55,122 bases of DNA, taken from the NCBI GenBank assembly GCA_036159515.1, contig JAYYEV010000010.1:1-55122 (forward strand), written 5' to 3'. This DNA is from GCA-002727735 sp036159515. Its GTDB lineage: Bacteria; Bacteroidota; Bacteroidia; Flavobacteriales_D; Parvicellaceae. Each line of letters begins with the position of its first letter. Positions within the stretch are counted from its first letter, which is position 1. The notes under the pieces are model-generated. The model had not been told where the DNA came from, did no database searches, and worked only from the letters and a program-made list of their open reading frames with translations. A program made the position numbers and the translations under genes. Below, piece by piece: positions 1 through 8,877 of this stretch.

Positions 1-1454
1 CGATCGATAGTACCATTACCATCAAAATCTCTAAACTCCCAAGAGTCCTCTTTAATAATGTCAAAACGACCAACATGTCCATAGTTAAAATAATTATCAC
101 CATGTGTATTATCATACGTGCTTTCAGTAGTCTTAGAGTAATCTACCATCAAGGTGTAATAAGCATTACTGATTGCTTTTCTTTCCTCCCCTTCTTGATT
201 ATTTTGGAATCGCTGTGTGAATTTTCCATATACTCTCCAATCTAGATTTGTTCTTTGCCCTAAGTTGTCATAATTGAATAAAGAGTTTTCCCAGCTTGGT
301 AAATTCCTATTTCTGTATGCTCCAGAAGCACCAAAAGAAAGGTTTATATTTGGACCTGCATTCACATCTATTTTACCGGCTAAAGATGCCCTTGTACTGG
401 CCACATTCTGTCTAAATTTCACTTGCTCAAAAGCATCTTCAGTTAAGAAATCAGTATTATAAAATGCACCAAATCCGTTACCAGTAGGACGTAATGGATT
501 GGCAATTAAAGAATCCCTTACATCAGGTCTTAAACGATATTGATCAGTTGCAAGTGGTCTCGGATCTAGTTGGTGATTGAAGTTACCTGAAACAAAGAAT
601 CCTAAAATAGGTTCCGTTTTCTCCCCAGTACTATCTTTTTTCATTAAAAGCGGACCAGATAAAGTAGCTTCAAATAAATTAAAACCATTGTTGTCCAATC
701 CAATCACATCTTCTCCTAATTTTACACCTGATGAAACAAGTTCAACACCACCAAAATAGGTTCTGGATGCTCCTCTTGTAGTGATAGAAATAATACCCCC
801 TGTAACATCTCCAAAGTTTGCAGGTACACCACCCGTCATTACACTTACTTCTTCTATTGCTGATTTAGGAAGATTAGATGAACCTCTTACCTTAATTCCA
901 TCTATGTAGTAGTAAGTAGCGTCACTCCTAGACCCTCTAACAGAAGTAATATTTCCATCTGCATCGGATTGGACACCACCAACTGTATTAGCAATAGAAG
1001 CCGCTGATCGCCCGGGCATTCTAGCTAAATCTTCTCTCGTTACCGTACCACCTGAAGCTCCTCCGTCCTTGTCGATTAATGGCACTTTATAACTAACCAC
1101 TTCTACTTCTTTCAGTAATTCCGTAGCTTCTTTTAATTGAATAGGAGATAGTGGAAGTAATTTTCCACCCTTAACAATAAGGCCCTCTAATCGATATGTT
1201 TGATAACCTACAAATTTTATCTCTAAATCGTAAGAGCCTGACGTTACATTACTTATCTTAAAAACACCATCGAAGTCTGTAGTTCCTCCAAATTTTAGAT
1301 TGCCATTTTGAAATAATGCCACATTAACGAATGGGAAACCTTCTCCAGTTTCGTCATTCACCTTTCCTTTTATGCTTCCCCCTTGAGGTTGAGCGAAACT
1401 TAAATGAGATAAAACAAAAACAGAGATTGTAGTAAGTAATATTTTTCTAATCAT
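1..1454 (-). CDS. TonB-dependent receptor, CarboxypepD_reg/plug type (3' end outside window)
   Basis: This is an open frame running off the left edge; about 484 N-terminal residues are visible, roughly half of a typical receptor. It starts at ATG 1454 with a signal peptide (MIRKILLTTISVFVLSHLSFAQ), followed by a carboxypeptidase-regulatory-like beta-sandwich at about 25-105. A plug domain follows at about 115-220, with VRGSRSDATYYYIDG and a TGGIISITTRG end, and then the first barrel strands. Such proteins sit in the outer membrane and import ligands using TonB energy. No SusD-like partner is visible and the substrate cannot be deduced. The gene is monocistronic on this side, with about 110 bases of AT-rich leader up to 1562. 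Confidence 0.9.
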   Translation of the reverse strand, partial: MIRKILLTTISVFVLSHLSFAQPQGGSIKGKVNDETGEGFPFVNVALFQNGNLKFGGTTDFDGVFKISNVTSGSYDLEIKFVGYQTYRLEGLIVKGGKLLPLSPIQLKEATELLKEVEVVSYKVPLIDKDGGASGGTVTREDLARMPGRSAASIANTVGGVQSDADGNITSVRGSRSDATYYYIDGIKVRGSSNLPKSAIEEVSVMTGGVPANFGDVTGGIISITTRGASRTYFGGVELVSSGVKLGEDVIGLDNNGFNLFEATLSGPLLMKKDSTGEKTEPILGFFVSGNFNHQLDPRPLATDQYRLRPDVRDSLIANPLRPTGNGFGAFYNTDFLTEDAFEQVKFRQNVASTRASLAGKIDVNAGPNINLSFGASGAYRNRNLPSWENSLFNYDNLGQRTNLDWRVYGKFTQRFQNNQEGEERKAISNAYYTLMVDYSKTTESTYDNTHGDNYFNYGHVGRFDIIKEDSWEFRDFDGNGTID

Positions 1455-1562
1455 AATATCAAACTTTAGTTCTTAATAAAAGCAGTTAACGAACATAACA
1501 CAAATTAAGCAATTATTAACGAATTTTTAACAAATCGATAAAGAAATATAAATCTTGTTAAA

Positions 1563-1943
1563 TCATTCTTCATATTTATTTTGTTTCCTCTGTGAAAATG
1601 CTTTTTTTCTTTTAACCCAAACTAACCAAACCGGTACAATTGATTTATTATTCAATAATCGCCTTGATTTTTTAAGTGACAATTTCATTCTTTTTTGGGT
1701 GGCCTTACTTTGCTTTTTAATATGACTTTTGAGTAGTTGTTTTTTTAACTTTTCTTCTTCCTTCTGTGTTTTGCTCTCTTGTTTTGCAATTTGTTTGCCT
1801 GAAAAACCTTCAAACCGGTGCTGAGAATAGCTTGGTAATTTGTAATTTTGGGCTACGGCATTACTTCTAGCACCTACTAAATGTTGAGCCGACATGTGGA
1901 AAACACCAAAAAAAATAAATATCAAAAAAAATAACTTTTTCAT
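1563..1943 (-). CDS. Small basic secreted protein, unknown function
   Basis: The product is 126 residues with a clear signal peptide (MKKLFFLIFIFFGVFHMSAQ, cleavage after residue 20). The mature part of about 106 residues is very rich in lysine, arginine and glutamine, with a helical charged stretch at about 55-95 and one hydrophobic patch (VPVWLVW) near residue 105. I recognise no domain. It is divergent from the lipoprotein gene at 1990 and has its own TAnnTTTG element at 1965-1972. The signal peptide and codon pattern argue for a real gene. A periplasmic or surface nucleic-acid-binding or envelope-binding role would be speculation. Confidence 0.7.
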   Translation of the reverse strand: MKKLFFLIFIFFGVFHMSAQHLVGARSNAVAQNYKLPSYSQHRFEGFSGKQIAKQESKTQKEEEKLKKQLLKSHIKKQSKATQKRMKLSLKKSRRLLNNKSIVPVWLVWVKRKKAFSQRKQNKYEE

Positions 1944-1964
1944 TGTTGCTATATATGCAATTTA

Positions 1965-1972
1965 CAAAATTA
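1965..1972 (-). promoter_or_regulatory. Bacteroidota -7 element (TAATTTTG) for the 126-residue gene
   Basis: Read on the minus strand this is TAATTTTG, matching TAnnTTTG. It lies 21 bases before the start codon at 1943. No convincing -33 TTTG is present at the expected spacing. Confidence 0.4.
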
Positions 1973-1989
1973 AATGGACTTCTATTTTT

Positions 1990-2385
1990 ATGTTAATCGT
2001 TTTGATTATGGGTTGTGTAAGAAACCAAAATATTGTTCCGTATGTTTATGTAAATCAATATATTAATGTTTCATTGCCAAGCTACAGTGCATTGAATGCA
2101 GTTGGAGGTTGGATATACATCACAGGTGGTTCAGAAGGAATAATTGTGTACAGGCAATCATTTGATCAATTTAGTGCATATGATAGACATTGTACTTATG
2201 AAGCTGGTGACCCATGTGGTAAAGCATCTGTTGACTCCACAAACACTTTTGTTGAATGCAGTTGTGATGGTAGTCAGTATCAGCTTTATGATGGATTGGT
2301 TATTCAAGGGCCTGCTGTGTACTCGCTAAAGCCATACCAAACCTCATTTGATCCCATTTCAAATCAATTGCATATTTTTAATTGA
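1990..2385 (+). CDS. Rieske-fold lipoprotein lacking both histidine ligands
   Basis: The chosen start is ATG 1990, which puts a lipobox (LIMGC, Cys9) directly at the N-terminus; a longer frame from 1894 would run into the divergent gene. The 131-residue product resembles the Rieske [2Fe-2S] fold: HCTYEAGDPC around residue 68, then CSCDGSQYQLYDG around 92 and GPAVYSL near 108. All four cysteines of the two Rieske loops are present (68, 76, 90, 92). The two histidine ligand positions hold Tyr70 and Asp93, so a normal Rieske cluster is unlikely. Short lipoproteins of this kind occur in Flavobacteriia. The next gene starts on its stop codon (TGATG), suggesting translational coupling. Confidence 0.75.
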   Translation: MLIVLIMGCVRNQNIVPYVYVNQYINVSLPSYSALNAVGGWIYITGGSEGIIVYRQSFDQFSAYDRHCTYEAGDPCGKASVDSTNTFVECSCDGSQYQLYDGLVIQGPAVYSLKPYQTSFDPISNQLHIFN

Positions 2386-3002
2386 TGAAGTTTTATTTTT
2401 TTTTCTACTGCATTTTCGCAGGTACCATAACTTTTGGGCAGTTCAAAACACACGATATTCATTCAGATACTTTAACTAAATCTATTGCTTTTGGGTGGTC
2501 TAATCCAGTCAGTTTCATTGGAAATATCAATGATGTTTTAAATGAAAAAATTGGAGTTTATGTTGATTTTACCACCAAAACTTCCAAATCAAATTATTTA
2601 AGAAGTCACATAAAGTTTCACCCATCCAAAACAACATATACCCTGGAAATGAATGAATTCTTAGTGTCAATTGAAAAAGGGAAAATCATCAAATCCTTTG
2701 AGAAATTTATTTTAGGTCATGGGGTAGGTCCGTATTATCGAACTAATATAATTAGATCATCTGTTGGGCAAGGAATTCAAGCCCAGTGGAATACTAACTA
2801 CCATGGATTTGGAATTCAATACCACTTAAGTAATGATATCCAATTTAATAACGGCTGGTCATTAAATTTATTGGTCCAATTAAACTTAGGTTTACATCAA
2901 AATTTCACAAGTGCTGTACTGAGTTCTACAACAAATGAGGTATGGGAATTTAGAAGTACTAACCAGCAACTCTTTTCATTAGGAGTTAAGAAAAAAGTTT
3001 AA
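2385..3002 (+). CDS. Secreted or outer-membrane protein of unknown function
   Basis: The start is ATG 2385, overlapping the preceding TGA by one base. The 205-residue product has a signal peptide (MKFYFFFYCIFAGTITFGQ). The remainder is rich in alternating polar and aromatic residues, for example WNTNYHGFGIQYHL, suggesting beta strands of a small outer-membrane barrel, but the C-terminus does not end in the usual aromatic residue. I recognise no family. It forms a two-gene unit with the Rieske-like lipoprotein and converges on the M1 peptidase gene with a 4-base gap. Confidence 0.65.
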   Translation: MKFYFFFYCIFAGTITFGQFKTHDIHSDTLTKSIAFGWSNPVSFIGNINDVLNEKIGVYVDFTTKTSKSNYLRSHIKFHPSKTTYTLEMNEFLVSIEKGKIIKSFEKFILGHGVGPYYRTNIIRSSVGQGIQAQWNTNYHGFGIQYHLSNDIQFNNGWSLNLLVQLNLGLHQNFTSAVLSSTTNEVWEFRSTNQQLFSLGVKKKV

Positions 3003-3006
3003 TTAG

Positions 3007-4878
3007 CTAATTGGTATTTTTATAAATGATTGGGGTTTGCTGCTTTGACTTTTTATTACTCCACACATTATTTTGAGGATTAATATCAGCTAATCTGCTA
3101 GATGGGTCAATGGCGATTTGCTTTATTTCATCAAAATTTACTGTGGTTTCAAATTGGTAATATTGATAAACCCAAGGCCAATCCGAAAGCGTTTTAAAAT
3201 CATTTAAAAAACTATCGTTTGATTTATTTCCTCTCATGATTCTTAATGGAATAGAAAAAGATGTTTTGTTATCGCTTAGATCACTAATCACAATGTCAAT
3301 CGGCATAGGCATGTCTCCAATTCTTCTCAAAGTGATTAAAGTACCATTATTAATTGGTTCAACATTAAACACTTCATAATCAATGGTATTGGTAGTCTCT
3401 ACAAATTGTTCAAAGTACCAATCTAGTTCTAACCCACTAACCTGTTCTGCAATTCTCTTAAAGTCAGTCGGATCAGGATGTTTAAATTTCCAATCTTCAA
3501 TGTATTTTTTAAGTGTTAGCTTTAAGTTTTGATCCCCTATTACATATCCTAACTGATGTAAAAAAACAGCTCCTTTATTGTAAGCGCTTACTCCATAGAC
3601 GTAATTTCTTTTATAAAAGTCTGCATGAGTGGATAAGGGCTCTTGAAATCCACTTTTAACTAATCTATAATAGCTTTCATATTGTCTTAATAAGGGATTT
3701 ATCACCTTTTTACCTCTCAAGTGATTTAAAACTTCATATTGAGCATAAGTGCAAAATCCTTCATCCATCCACTCGTGTTTCGCTTCATTTGTCCCCAATA
3801 ATCCTTGAAACCAACTGTGAATGGCCTCATGAACAGTGACGCTAATTAAACCATTTAATGAACCTTCTGCCGTTATCAAAGTGCACATAGGATATTCCAT
3901 TCCACCATCACCTCCTTGAATTATGGAATATTGAGCATAGGGGTACAAACCATAATTTTCGTTCATATACTCAAAACATTTTTTTGCTTGAGGTTTTAAA
4001 GCATTCCAGTTGGCATTTAAGGTGTCATTCTTATGTAAAAAATGAAGAATTGTTCCATTGTTTAATAAGGTGGTTTCATGTAAAAAATCAGGATCCGCAG
4101 CCCAAGCAAAATCATGAACCTTTTCTGCTTTAAAAATCCAGGTTCTTTTAGCCGTTTTTGAAAGTTTAATTTTTTTAGAAAAATCTTGATAACCATGACC
4201 TACTTCTTGAGGATTCTGTATTATACCAGTGCCACCTAAAACAAAGGAAGAATCAATGGTAATACTGACATTAAAATCACCCCAAACTCCATAAAACTCT
4301 CTACCTATGTATGGGTTTGTATGCCAACCATGCTTATCAAACTCACACATTTTAGGATACCACTGAGTCATGGAATAGGCCACATTTTCTTTATTATATC
4401 TTCCTGTTCTTCTAATTTGCACAGGTACCTGGGCCAAAAAGTCAACTTGCAATTTAATTTGTTTACCAGATTTCAATGGTTTATTCAACTTGATTTCTAA
4501 TATAGTACCATCTTCATCAAATGACAGGCTGTTTCCATTTCCATCTTTAACACTCTTAATTTTTTGAAAGCCAATATCATTTGGAGAAAGTTTGGAAATT
4601 CGATCCCGAACTCTTGAATCGGGGTCCTCAATGGTCCTTGACCTGACATCCATCATTGAACCTGGTTGAAATGCATTATAATATAAATGCATATAAAGTG
4701 TAGATAAACTTTCTGGTGAATTGTTATAATATGTGATTTTTTGTAGACCTGAAAATTGATGTTTAGAAACGTCAAAATCAATAGACATATCGTATTTAAT
4801 TTTTTGTTGCCAATATTGTTGACCCATGTAAGAATTAAAGCATGCTATTAATTGGAAAAATATTATTAGTTTTCTCAT
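3007..4878 (-). CDS. M1 family zinc metallopeptidase (gluzincin aminopeptidase)
   Basis: The product is 623 residues with a signal peptide (first 19-20 residues), so it is probably periplasmic or surface-exposed. The M1 zinc site is intact: HEAIH at 350-354, followed 18 residues later by the third ligand Glu373 in WMDEGF. GGMEYP at 325-330 replaces the GAMEN exopeptidase motif. It should cleave N-terminal residues from peptides. It is the last gene of a seven-gene run and overlaps the ACMSD-like gene by four bases. Three peptidases (M1, C1, M14) in one transcript suggest a role in peptide digestion, though this is inferred from context. Confidence 0.9.
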   Translation of the reverse strand: MRKLIIFFQLIACFNSYMGQQYWQQKIKYDMSIDFDVSKHQFSGLQKITYYNNSPESLSTLYMHLYYNAFQPGSMMDVRSRTIEDPDSRVRDRISKLSPNDIGFQKIKSVKDGNGNSLSFDEDGTILEIKLNKPLKSGKQIKLQVDFLAQVPVQIRRTGRYNKENVAYSMTQWYPKMCEFDKHGWHTNPYIGREFYGVWGDFNVSITIDSSFVLGGTGIIQNPQEVGHGYQDFSKKIKLSKTAKRTWIFKAEKVHDFAWAADPDFLHETTLLNNGTILHFLHKNDTLNANWNALKPQAKKCFEYMNENYGLYPYAQYSIIQGGDGGMEYPMCTLITAEGSLNGLISVTVHEAIHSWFQGLLGTNEAKHEWMDEGFCTYAQYEVLNHLRGKKVINPLLRQYESYYRLVKSGFQEPLSTHADFYKRNYVYGVSAYNKGAVFLHQLGYVIGDQNLKLTLKKYIEDWKFKHPDPTDFKRIAEQVSGLELDWYFEQFVETTNTIDYEVFNVEPINNGTLITLRRIGDMPMPIDIVISDLSDNKTSFSIPLRIMRGNKSNDSFLNDFKTLSDWPWVYQYYQFETTVNFDEIKQIAIDPSSRLADINPQNNVWSNKKSKQQTPIIYKNTN

Positions 4879-5882
4879 AGATAGTCCTGTTTATTTATAT
4901 TCAACCACTCTAATGTGCTATTACAAAATATGTCTTCCACCTCTACCTCACTAAGATTCATTTTTGTGATAAAGTCTCCAATTTCTAAATCGCCCAATGG
5001 AAATGGATAATCGCTACCTAAAGTCACTCTTTTTGATCCTTTTATTTTTAAGATGTAATGTAATATATCTGGGTCATGTGTTATGCAATCAACCCAAAAT
5101 TTACCGCAATAGTCTCTAGGATTATTTGGATTGTCAATAGCTACTAAATCTGGTCTACAATTAAAACCGTGTTCTATTCTTCCAATAGTAGCTAAAAACG
5201 AACCACTTGCGTGACAAAAATTTACTCTCAATTTAGGGTATTTATCAAAAATTCCACCAAATATCATAGAGCAAATTGCTCTCGATGTTTCGGCTGGCAT
5301 TCCAACTAACCAAGGAAGCCAATAGCGGCCCATTTGCTTTTGCCCCATCATGTTCCATGGGTGAACCAGAACCGCCAAATCTAATTTTTCACATGTTTCC
5401 CAAATAGGATAATATGCTGGGTCATTCAAGTTTTTGTTATCAATATTAGATCCTATTTGAATCCCCTTAAGACCATTATTTTTCAAACGCTCCAACTCTT
5501 TTACTGCCAGTTCTGGAGCTTGCATTGGAATGGTGCCTAATCCAATGTAATTTTTAGGGTATTTATTTATTAGCTCAGCCAGATCATCATTCAAAAATTT
5601 ACTAACCTCTAGCCCATCCTTAGGTTTAGCAAAATAGGCAAATAACACTGGGATGGTACAAACCACTTGTACCTGAGTATGGTATTTTTGGTATTCTTTT
5701 ATTCTTATTTCTGGATCCCAACAGTTCTCATTGATTTCTCTGAAAAACTTTTCACCCATCATCATCCTAGCCCATCCTTTTTTATGATGGTCTAACTGAA
5801 TAAATCCATCGTATCCAAATTTTTTCTGCCAATCAGGCAAGTTCTTGGGAATGATATGGGTATGCATGTCTATTTTTAGCAT
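4875..5882 (-). CDS. ACMSD-like amidohydrolase (aminocarboxymuconate-semialdehyde decarboxylase family)
   Basis: The product is 335 residues and cytosolic. The metal-dependent hydrolase fold is shown by DMHTH at 5-9 (His7, His9), HPW at 174, FCHASG with His224, and GSDYPFP with Asp291. Arg48 in FFREI matches the substrate-contacting arginine of ACMSD. Length and motif order agree with 2-amino-3-carboxymuconate-6-semialdehyde decarboxylase, which diverts the kynurenine pathway from quinolinate. Related decarboxylases in the family act on other aromatic acids, so the substrate is not certain. No other kynurenine gene is in the window. It is four bases from yidD and overlaps the M1 gene by four. 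Confidence 0.85.
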   Translation of the reverse strand: MLKIDMHTHIIPKNLPDWQKKFGYDGFIQLDHHKKGWARMMMGEKFFREINENCWDPEIRIKEYQKYHTQVQVVCTIPVLFAYFAKPKDGLEVSKFLNDDLAELINKYPKNYIGLGTIPMQAPELAVKELERLKNNGLKGIQIGSNIDNKNLNDPAYYPIWETCEKLDLAVLVHPWNMMGQKQMGRYWLPWLVGMPAETSRAICSMIFGGIFDKYPKLRVNFCHASGSFLATIGRIEHGFNCRPDLVAIDNPNNPRDYCGKFWVDCITHDPDILHYILKIKGSKRVTLGSDYPFPLGDLEIGDFITKMNLSEVEVEDIFCNSTLEWLNINKQDYL

Positions 5883-5886
5883 CTAT

Positions 5887-6102
5887 TTATTTTTCAGGTA
5901 CAGGATCATGGCCATGACTTCCCCACGGATTACATTTTAAAATTCTCCTTAACATAAGGTATCCCCCTTTAAAAAAACCAAATTGATTTAGTGCTTCAAG
6001 AGCATATTGAGAACATGTAGGTGAAAACCTACAACTAGCAGGGAAAAAAGGTGATATCAAAAGTTGATACAATCTAACTAAGGCAATTAAAACGTATTTC
6101 AA
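5887..6102 (-). CDS. yidD: Membrane protein insertion efficiency factor YidD
   Basis: The product is 71 residues, the usual length for the family. It shows the YidD signature: an N-terminal amphipathic helix (IALVRLYQLLISPFF), then SCRFSPTCSQYALEAL with its cysteines, and CNPWGSHGHDPVP at the C-terminus. The family is thought to assist YidC/Sec membrane insertion at the inner membrane. In many bacteria yidD sits with rpmH-rnpA-yidC; here it is embedded between a cysteine peptidase (1-base gap) and an amidohydrolase (4-base gap). Confidence 0.95.
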   Translation of the reverse strand: MKYVLIALVRLYQLLISPFFPASCRFSPTCSQYALEALNQFGFFKGGYLMLRRILKCNPWGSHGHDPVPEK

Positions 6103-6103
6103 C

Positions 6104-7315
6104 TTACAAACCTAATTTTTTCTTAATTGACTTAGGTACAGCGTCTTTATGTAATAAAATATTGATGGTTTTATATCTCACATAAGGAAATGAGGCATAA
6201 AAATAACCATCACATTGGTTGTATTCTGTCCCCCAAGAGTTTTTTACTTTAAAATACTTTGTGCCTTTTTGATCCTTAACTAAGCCTGTAATATGCATTC
6301 CATGATCATCTGTACTCTCTTGGCTATCAAAAGCTTCTTGTCGCTCTTGTTGTGAAATATTTTTTTCATTTACTGGACTCATAAAGGCATTGCTAATTTT
6401 TTCTGAACCTGCAGAACTAAAGTATCTATTATCTTTTCCTTTTTGGCTTATGGTAGATTCATCCGCAGGTAGAATAGCGAGTGCGTCTCTAGAAGAAAAT
6501 CCTTTTTCAGAAACATCAGCACCCCACGCAAATGTGTATCCATTCATAATAGCTTCTTCCATAACCATCATTAATTCGTCCAGAGGCAAATTGTAACTTT
6601 GTTGCATCGCCCAATTATCTTGAACTTCCAAAACAAATGACTCATAAAATGGGTGGTGTGTATAAGAAGTCAACGACACATAATCTTGCATATTTAAATC
6701 CAACTCCTCCGCATACGTAAACGGATTATATGTTTTATCTCCAACCTCAAATTTGAAGTCACTTAAATTGGTTGGCAAATCTCCTAAATAAGCATCCACA
6801 ACTCCTTCAAATGCAGTTTTCCATTTTGGTGTCAATTTTCCACTTTGAGGTTTTTTTGCTAATTCTTTAAGCATTGCAAACATTATTTTTTCCATCTCTT
6901 CATGTAAATGAATTTTTGAACCATAATCAAGTCCGTCATAAGCGGACTCCGGAACAATACCACATCTTTTAATCACCCACGGAATATCATGAAATGCACC
7001 ACCTTGCCCAAAAGTGAAAGTACCATACATTCTTAAATAATTCTCCGCTTTTCCAATGTATGCATTTCTAACAATGTACATTTCTGAAAGATTATGAGAG
7101 CCCTTACCTAATCTTTGAAGCTCCGATTCAAAAAACGAAAGAGATGAAAAACTCCAACATGTTCCTGTTCTATTTTGGTTTTGAACTGGGTTTGCTTCCA
7201 ATTCTTTTACCACTTCAAATTCATATTCACTTCCTTTTTTATTCGTTATTTTCTCTTGACTATGATAACCCATTATGGTTAGAAGAAAAAATAGAGATAT
7301 ACTTATTTTTTTCAT
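6104..7315 (-). CDS. Secreted C1 cysteine peptidase, bleomycin hydrolase/PepC-like
   Basis: The product is 403 residues with a signal peptide ending near residue 19 (MGYHSQ). It has the papain-type catalytic set in bleomycin-hydrolase context: Cys53 in NRTGTCWSFSS, His341 in HGMHITG, and Asn359 in VKNSWGT. The preceding Gln is in the PVQNQNRTG segment. Bleomycin hydrolase-like enzymes are aminopeptidases that form hexameric rings, usually in the cytosol. The signal peptide here points to the periplasm or outside. It overlaps the M14 gene by four bases and yidD follows one base later. Confidence 0.9.
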   Translation of the reverse strand: MKKISISLFFLLTIMGYHSQEKITNKKGSEYEFEVVKELEANPVQNQNRTGTCWSFSSLSFFESELQRLGKGSHNLSEMYIVRNAYIGKAENYLRMYGTFTFGQGGAFHDIPWVIKRCGIVPESAYDGLDYGSKIHLHEEMEKIMFAMLKELAKKPQSGKLTPKWKTAFEGVVDAYLGDLPTNLSDFKFEVGDKTYNPFTYAEELDLNMQDYVSLTSYTHHPFYESFVLEVQDNWAMQQSYNLPLDELMMVMEEAIMNGYTFAWGADVSEKGFSSRDALAILPADESTISQKGKDNRYFSSAGSEKISNAFMSPVNEKNISQQERQEAFDSQESTDDHGMHITGLVKDQKGTKYFKVKNSWGTEYNQCDGYFYASFPYVRYKTINILLHKDAVPKSIKKKLGL

Positions 7316-8877
7316 TTTATTTTCATTAATTTTTGAACTGTCCCATCACTCATTTGCTGTAAATAGATCGAATTCCATTGTAAAGGAGTCTTTCGTCCTA
7401 AGATGTCAAATGTATTTATAATTTTTAACTCTCCTTCGTTTATGTCTTTTATTAAAACTGTGTTAACAGGCACCAATTGAACATCATGAATTACCACTTG
7501 GTCATCAACTACATTTACATCGATTGTTTTGTTATAATAGCCATTTTTAGAAAAAGAAACTTGATAATTCCCTGCAGATAAATACCGATGATAATTTCCT
7601 ACAACTGCTCTAGAATAGACATGAGAGCTGTCCACATCATGCCCAATAATTTCCACTCTAGCTTGTAACGGCAAACCAGTTATGCTGTCTGTAACCAATC
7701 CCCGAAGCCCATTTAATGATTGCTTTATATAGTTAACTAAAGAGCGTTTATTAGCATTCCAATAATAAGGCAAAGTAGTTGGATTAGGTATTTTATTGGA
7801 TGACAATTCAAGAGTAGATTCCTTACAAAATCTAAAATAATTCATAAAATCTTGTCTTCCACCATTTACCTCGTACCAATCCCACCCATTAGTAACTCCG
7901 TTATTTAGATCATTAAAATAACCCGCTGAAGATTGAGCGTGAGCTGTATCCGCATATTGGTAGGCTATATTCCTCCACCAAACGTCATCTGCAGTTAATC
8001 TGCTCCAAGTATCCCACGGGTAATTAAAAACCTCTGCTCCAGTATGAATGTTACATGACATATCAAATTGTACTGAATCTGCTAAATCCATGAAAATAAC
8101 GGTCTCTTCTTGCCAAGCATTTCCATCTGGATTTGATCCATTTTGTGGATCAGGATAATTACGGTTAAGATCAACTCCATTTGCATTTCCCCGAGTTGCA
8201 CCAGAGATAGTTTGATTTCCAGATGCATATGCTCCATCAGGGTTAGCTAGAGGATTAATCCATAAATCGACCTGATTTACAATTTGAGTATACTCAGACA
8301 CCGTATTGTATCCGCTTAGTATGTCATCTATCAATCGTAGCATTAAAACATACCCTGTTAATTCATTGCCGTGCATGGATGATGTATATAAAAAAGAGGG
8401 CTTGTTGGATTTAACTCCTACATTACTAGAAATTTGTACACATAATATCTTACGGCCGGATGATAATGTACCTAAATTATGGAGTTTGCAAATATTTGGA
8501 AAAGAATCTGCAAATTGCTCCATCATTTGAGTGTACTCACTGTAGGTAGGGTAATAATCCCAATTGTTTTTTGAAACTGAAAGATGGGTGTGCTGAGGAA
8601 TTATTTCTTCAACTAATTCATATGCAATACCGCATTTTAAAAAAGCTTTAAATTCATTTTTAGTAGCATAGGCATACACATACTCTTTATTGGTTTTATG
8701 GTCAATTGAAATGATATTCGAAAGGTTATTTGTTTTATTCACAGACTGAAACTTGAACTTAAAATAAATCTCTTTTTTATTATTGAACAAATCGTCTAGA
8801 TTTTGAGAAATAACTGCATTATTAAGAGATAATGATACAATTATAAATGCATTAAGTAAGGATTTCATATTAATCAT
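7312..8877 (-). CDS. Secreted M14 zinc carboxypeptidase with C-terminal CarboxypepD_reg and T9SS-like tail
   Basis: The product is 521 residues with a signal peptide. The start may be ATG 8877 or, giving a cleaner signal peptide, ATG 8868. Zinc ligands are His169 and Glu172 (HGNE) and His278 (NIHTG); Arg239 in DLNRNYP binds substrate, and the catalytic Glu357 is in STLELSS. A carboxypeptidase-regulatory beta-sandwich follows at about 390-465. The last 40 residues (INTFDILGRK ... YLQQMSDGTVQKLMKI) resemble a T9SS type-A sorting domain. It is therefore probably exported across the outer membrane and removes C-terminal residues from peptides. Confidence 0.9.
   Translation of the reverse strand: MINMKSLLNAFIIVSLSLNNAVISQNLDDLFNNKKEIYFKFKFQSVNKTNNLSNIISIDHKTNKEYVYAYATKNEFKAFLKCGIAYELVEEIIPQHTHLSVSKNNWDYYPTYSEYTQMMEQFADSFPNICKLHNLGTLSSGRKILCVQISSNVGVKSNKPSFLYTSSMHGNELTGYVLMLRLIDDILSGYNTVSEYTQIVNQVDLWINPLANPDGAYASGNQTISGATRGNANGVDLNRNYPDPQNGSNPDGNAWQEETVIFMDLADSVQFDMSCNIHTGAEVFNYPWDTWSRLTADDVWWRNIAYQYADTAHAQSSAGYFNDLNNGVTNGWDWYEVNGGRQDFMNYFRFCKESTLELSSNKIPNPTTLPYYWNANKRSLVNYIKQSLNGLRGLVTDSITGLPLQARVEIIGHDVDSSHVYSRAVVGNYHRYLSAGNYQVSFSKNGYYNKTIDVNVVDDQVVIHDVQLVPVNTVLIKDINEGELKIINTFDILGRKTPLQWNSIYLQQMSDGTVQKLMKIK

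Noticed and set aside
3001..3012. Palindrome AATTAGCTAATT at the convergent gene ends as a terminator
   Set aside because: AT-rich, no loop and no T-tract; a weak candidate only.
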